Assembly (NCBI GenBank): GCA_047618185.1
Contig: JBLHKZ010000032.1
Span: 1-30,221 of the forward strand
Origin: JAYPEY01 sp047618185
GTDB taxonomy: Bacteria; Verrucomicrobiota; Verrucomicrobiia; Limisphaerales; JAYPEY01
Length of the DNA: 30,221 bases
Direction: 5' to 3'
Below the pieces are notes generated by a model. It had not been told where the DNA came from and made no database searches. It worked only from the letters and a program-made list of their open reading frames with translations. Within the stretch, counting starts at the first letter, position 1; every line of letters begins with the position of its first letter. The position numbers were made by a program, and so were the translations under genes. Shown here piece by piece: positions 26,823 through 30,221 of this stretch.

Positions 26823-28088
26823 ATGGCCCAACCGCGATTCATTACTCCGAAACTAGCCGCAAAAATTCACGAGCAATTCAGCGCCCCCGCCTACGTCTAC
26901 GACGAAAAGACACTGAAAGAAAACGCGGCCGCTGTTCTGGACTTCCCCAATGCCTACGGTCTGACCGCACGCTACGCCATGAAGGCTTCGTCCAACGCGG
27001 CCATTCTGCAGATCTTCGACGCGGCGGGCCTGCATATCGACGCCAGCTCGGGACACGAAATTGAACGCGCTCTTCGCGCCGGAGTCGCCCCTGAAAAAAT
27101 TAGCCTCAGCACGCAGGAGTTCTCCGACGATTTTGCGGACTATTACGAAAAGGGCGTCTCCATCAATGCCTGCTCGCTCCGCCAGATCGAACGCTTTGGC
27201 GAAGCCTTTCCCGGCCGCGAACTCGGTCTGCGATTCAATCCGGGCGTCGGATCCGGAGGCACCCAAAAGACCAATGTCGGCGGCCCCTCATCCAGCTTCG
27301 GCATCTGGCACGGCAAACTCGACGAGGTCAAGGAGCTGGTCACAAAATACGATCTGAAGATTTTTCGCATTCACACGCACATCGGATCGGGAAGCGATCC
27401 GGACGTCTGGCAGAAGGCCTCGGCCCTCAGCATCAACATGGTGCGGGAGTTTCCCAGCGCGACTCGCCTCAATCTCGGCGGCGGCTACAAGGTTGGCCGC
27501 ATGCCCTATGAGAAAACCACCGACCTTCAGGCTGTGGCGACGCCCGTTAAAAAAGCCTTTACCGACCTCGCCTCTGAAACCGGCCGCGAGATTCATCTCG
27601 AAATCGAACCCGGCACCTGGCTCCTCGCCAACGCGGGCTCCATCCTCGCCTCCATTCAGGATGTGACCGACACCGGCGAAGGCGGCTACTCCTTCCTCAA
27701 ACTTGACACCGGCATGACCGAGATCCTGCGCCCGTCGCTGTACGCCGCGCAGCAGCCCTTCTTCATTCTCCCCCAGGGCCGCGAACCGTGCGAGGGGACC
27801 CGGGAATACATCATTGTCGGACATTGCTGTGAATCCGGAGATCTCCTTACGCCTTCGGAGGAAAACTCTGAAACACTGGCTCCCCGCAAACTGCCCGAAG
27901 CCGCCATCGGAGACCTGTGCGTCATCGACGGAACGGGCGCCTATTGCGCGGCCATGTCCGCCAAGAATTACAACTCCTTCCCGGAAGCGCCCGAAGTGAT
28001 GATCCGCGAAAACGGCGACCTTCGACTCATTCGTCAACGCCAGACTCTGGACCAGATTCTTCAGAACGAGCTGCCGCTGGCGCCATAG
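26823..28088 (+). CDS. lysA: Diaminopimelate decarboxylase-like PLP enzyme
   Basis: Decarboxylates meso-diaminopimelate to lysine. The 421 residues form the alanine-racemase-like barrel followed by a beta domain. The PLP lysine is in TARYAMKASSNAAIL, the phosphate-binding HTHIGSGSDPD and LNLGGGYKVGRMPYEK follow, then EIEPGTWLLANAG and the hallmark HCCESGDLLTP near the C-terminus, which points to DAP decarboxylase and away from carboxynorspermidine decarboxylase. ATG 26823 starts the homologous part (MAQPRFITPKLAAKI); the frame is open for 400 codons upstream, antisense to the fusion gene, which is a base-composition effect. The 3' end overlaps the convergent membrane gene by 62 bases. Confidence 0.92.
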   Translation: MAQPRFITPKLAAKIHEQFSAPAYVYDEKTLKENAAAVLDFPNAYGLTARYAMKASSNAAILQIFDAAGLHIDASSGHEIERALRAGVAPEKISLSTQEFSDDFADYYEKGVSINACSLRQIERFGEAFPGRELGLRFNPGVGSGGTQKTNVGGPSSSFGIWHGKLDEVKELVTKYDLKIFRIHTHIGSGSDPDVWQKASALSINMVREFPSATRLNLGGGYKVGRMPYEKTTDLQAVATPVKKAFTDLASETGREIHLEIEPGTWLLANAGSILASIQDVTDTGEGGYSFLKLDTGMTEILRPSLYAAQQPFFILPQGREPCEGTREYIIVGHCCESGDLLTPSEENSETLAPRKLPEAAIGDLCVIDGTGAYCAAMSAKNYNSFPEAPEVMIRENGDLRLIRQRQTLDQILQNELPLAP

Positions 28089-28935
28089 AATCCTCCACGA
28101 GCCTCACGCCGTAGGCCGCCTCCAGTCCCCGTTGACCGAAGTGGTTCACAGCCACGACCAACACGATCCCAACGATTGGCGCCAGATCGATTCTCCCAAA
28201 GGTCAGCCATTTCAACGGAATCGTCAGATTGCGGGCCGTGCTGTCGATGAAATTCAGAACTTCGTGATTACCGAGATAGACGTAGCTGTTCACCACATGC
28301 GCGCCAAGGATCACGAAAAGAAAATACTTGAGCGGAAAATACGCATACAAGCCAATGATCGCCGCCTCCTTAATCGACTGGGCGGCGCCCTGACTCGGCG
28401 GAGCCATCTCCGCAGTCACAAATATCGCCCCCAATCCCGCCCAGGTCGCCGCGCCCAGAACGAACGGGGCGAACAGCTTCGCGGCGCTCGGCAGCCGTTC
28501 AAAGGCGCCCAGATGCATACGCACCCAGGATTGGATCGGATCAAATTCCGGCAGTCGAACGTTAACCGCAGACAACACAATCAGGCAGACATAGAAAACC
28601 GCCAGAAACTTGCCGAAACTGAGAATTGAAAAGAGCGCCGCTCGATTCATGAAATCGCTGCGAAAGGCAATGCCGATCGGGCCAAAATCCATGGTTGGAG
28701 CCCACTGAACCGCGGGACCGACGGAGTTATAGAAGAAGCTGCGCAGCGCCAGCAGCGCCACCAGCAGGACCAGATAAGCCCAGCGATTTATCCCGCTCTG
28801 CGGCTGAGTCATCTTCAGTCCCGACATCAGCGAATGCGTCGCGATCGAAGGCCGCAAACGGGCAAAGCCCATCGTCCGCCAGTTCAGCCACAACAGCAGC
28901 AGGCAAAAGTTCAGGATGAAATCGATAAAATCCAT
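28027..28935 (-). CDS. YggT-like integral membrane protein
   Basis: A 302-residue membrane protein with about six hydrophobic helices (near residues 1-17, 50-70, 105-125, 150-172, 195-220 and 250-265). The segment NLTIPLKWLTFGRIDLAPIV near residue 245 resembles the YggT repeat, in which a basic/proline turn is followed by a conserved Asp and SPIV-type helix start. I do not recognise a more exact family and propose no reaction. ATG 28935 begins a typical hydrophobic N-terminus (MDFIDFILNFCLLLLW). The hydrophilic C-terminal tail (MAPAAARSEESGPESG) lies entirely in the 62-base overlap with lysA. Confidence 0.72.
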   Translation of the reverse strand: MDFIDFILNFCLLLLWLNWRTMGFARLRPSIATHSLMSGLKMTQPQSGINRWAYLVLLVALLALRSFFYNSVGPAVQWAPTMDFGPIGIAFRSDFMNRAALFSILSFGKFLAVFYVCLIVLSAVNVRLPEFDPIQSWVRMHLGAFERLPSAAKLFAPFVLGAATWAGLGAIFVTAEMAPPSQGAAQSIKEAAIIGLYAYFPLKYFLFVILGAHVVNSYVYLGNHEVLNFIDSTARNLTIPLKWLTFGRIDLAPIVGIVLVVAVNHFGQRGLEAAYGVRLVEDSMAPAAARSEESGPESGVDE

Positions 28936-29163
28936 TTAACAGAGTCGGAAATTCAGAGGCGGGATCGTGAAGCCTCACGCAGCCGGTATCAATCCCTTTC
29001 GATTTGCAACGGCGAAATGGGGCGCCTCCGAAATAGTAACATCGCCATTCCCGTTGACAGTTTTTCCGGGCTGCTCAAAAGTCCGACGGCCCCGCCAAAG
29101 AAACACAATCCGACCTAAAATGCCCTGCGGACCGCTTTGCGGAGCATCAGATTCCAGCGACAA
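28936..29163. other. Divergent intergenic region before the ROK gene
   Basis: 228 bases without a convincing gene, between the YggT-like gene and the ROK gene. It has a perfect TTGACA at 29054-29059 but only AAAAGT 17 bases later, so a ROK promoter here is weakly supported. A small inverted repeat CGTGA-AGCC-TCACG lies at 28966-28979. Confidence 0.4.
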
Positions 29164-30221
29164 ATGAAACACTACCTAGGCGTCGATGTCGGCGGCACCA
29201 CCACGACCATCTCGATTGGAAATGAATCGCATCAGGTTCTAACCGTCGGCGATCAATTCTCCACGCATTCGGCTGAAGGCCCGAAAGCCGCGATCGAGAC
29301 GATCGTAGACAACGCCATCGCAACGGTTGAATCAGTCGGAGGAACCATCCGTGAAGTCCCCTCCGTCGGCCTTGCGACTCCCGGCCCGGCGACGTTTGAC
29401 GGCGTGCTCCAGAAAACCCCGAACCTCGACCCCGCCCTTTGGGATGGATTCCCCATTCGCGCCGAACTGGAAAAAGCCCTGAGACTTCATTCCCCCGATA
29501 TCGCCGTTCACTACCTCGGAGACGGACAGGCGGCGGCCCTCGGCGAATACGCCATTCGGAGCGGACGAGTCACCTGGGACATGCTGAGCGTCACAGACGA
29601 AGACGACGACCGACTCACAAGCCTGCTCATGGCCGTCGTCGGCACCGGCCTCGGAGGCGGCGTCGTGCGAGACGGCCGCGTCATGCGCGGGCGAGCGGGC
29701 CGAGCCGGACACATCGGACACATCACCCTGCCCACTTACGCCTTTCGCCACGAACACGATCGTCAACTCACAGTTGGCAACGCCACCTGCACCGCCGAAT
29801 CCGCCGTCTCCCTGACCAGCCTCACACATCAGCTCGGATACCGCCTCACACTCGACGCGTGGAAAGATCACCGCCTCAACGCACAAGAGGGCTCCGTTCG
29901 CGACAAAGCCAAACAGCTTCGCGAACTCGCTGATGACGGTGACGAACTGGCGCTCGAACTCTTCCACGACCAGGCCCACGCGCTGGGGATCGCGCTGCTC
30001 AACGCCGACTACCTCGGTGATTACGATTTGCTGGTGATTGGCGGCGGAATCTGCGGCTTGTCGGAATCCCTCCAGGAACAATACCAACGCAAAGTGGAGG
30101 AATCCTACCGCCGCTACGCGCTCGACGCCTTCAAGAATGTCGGCCGAATCGAATTCTCAGTCTGCGGCGACGACGCCCCCGTCATCGGCGCCCTCGCGCA
30201 CCTGTATTTCCAGTCCATGCG
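29164..30221 (+). CDS. ROK-family sugar kinase or regulator, 3' end cut by window edge
   Basis: 352 codons are present before the right edge. The ATP phosphate motif YLGVDVGGTTTTISIG opens the protein, VGLATPGPAT follows, then the catalytic Asp120 in YLGDGQAAALGE and the ROK signature AVVGTGLGGGVVRDGR with GRAGHIGH. There is no N-terminal DNA-binding domain, so a glucokinase-like enzyme is more likely than a repressor. The zinc motif CxCGxxGCxE is eroded: the region reads QLTVGNATCTAES, with only Cys209 left, while the zinc-ligand histidine (about 186) is kept. Substrate is unknown. The start ATG has no Shine-Dalgarno sequence. Confidence 0.92.
   Translation, partial: MKHYLGVDVGGTTTTISIGNESHQVLTVGDQFSTHSAEGPKAAIETIVDNAIATVESVGGTIREVPSVGLATPGPATFDGVLQKTPNLDPALWDGFPIRAELEKALRLHSPDIAVHYLGDGQAAALGEYAIRSGRVTWDMLSVTDEDDDRLTSLLMAVVGTGLGGGVVRDGRVMRGRAGRAGHIGHITLPTYAFRHEHDRQLTVGNATCTAESAVSLTSLTHQLGYRLTLDAWKDHRLNAQEGSVRDKAKQLRELADDGDELALELFHDQAHALGIALLNADYLGDYDLLVIGGGICGLSESLQEQYQRKVEESYRRYALDAFKNVGRIEFSVCGDDAPVIGALAHLYFQSM

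Overview
The window looks like a chromosomal, mostly housekeeping stretch of a GC-rich Gram-negative-type bacterium, most likely Verrucomicrobiota (Pedosphaera/Limisphaera-like). This rests on the mix seen: tandem PilT-type ATPases followed by a receiver-like gene, a MidA homologue, a DUF3634-like protein, a CII-like regulator, a cytosolic Hanks-type kinase, and tandem MFS/spermidine-synthase fusions. No marker gene fixes the taxon, so this is inference. No RNA gene, insertion sequence, integrase or CRISPR array was seen. Coding density is very high and no gene-free stretch exceeds 300 bases.

Layout. 3-1859 (+): transglutaminase-like membrane protein, cut by the left edge. 1856-2032 (-): a 58-residue membrane-anchored protein. 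2169-3551 (+): asnS. 6432-3548 (-): an apparent operon of Ser/Thr kinase, N-carbamoylputrescine amidase and glutamyl-Q tRNA(Asp) synthetase. 6617-14019 (+): HU with a strong terminator, panE-like reductase, gltX, pgsA, two peroxiredoxins (the second with its own consensus promoter and terminator) and aconitase. 19669-14057 (-): pilT, a PilU-like paralogue, a degenerate receiver protein, tlyA, nadK and a LacI-type regulator. 19732-20814 (+): MidA-like methyltransferase. 21653-20824 (-): CII-like DNA-binding protein and a DUF3634-like protein. 26708-21913 (-): three tandem paralogues that fuse an MFS-like membrane half to a spermidine-synthase-like half. 26823-28088 (+): diaminopimelate decarboxylase. 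28935-28027 (-): a YggT-like membrane protein. 29164 to the right edge (+): ROK-family kinase, incomplete.

How the genes may work together. The amidase makes putrescine from N-carbamoylputrescine, so the three spermidine-synthase-like fusions about 15 kb away may belong to the same polyamine theme, but their canonical polyamine-site residues are altered and their substrate is unknown. The PilT pair plus pseudo-receiver suggests regulated type IV pilus retraction. asnS, gluQ, gltX and tlyA all serve translation.

The observations most worth a second look are the fusion triplet, the kinase coupled by an ATGA overlap to a metabolic amidase, the receiver-like protein that lacks the phospho-acceptor and switch residues, and the general absence of Shine-Dalgarno sequences before the start codons.
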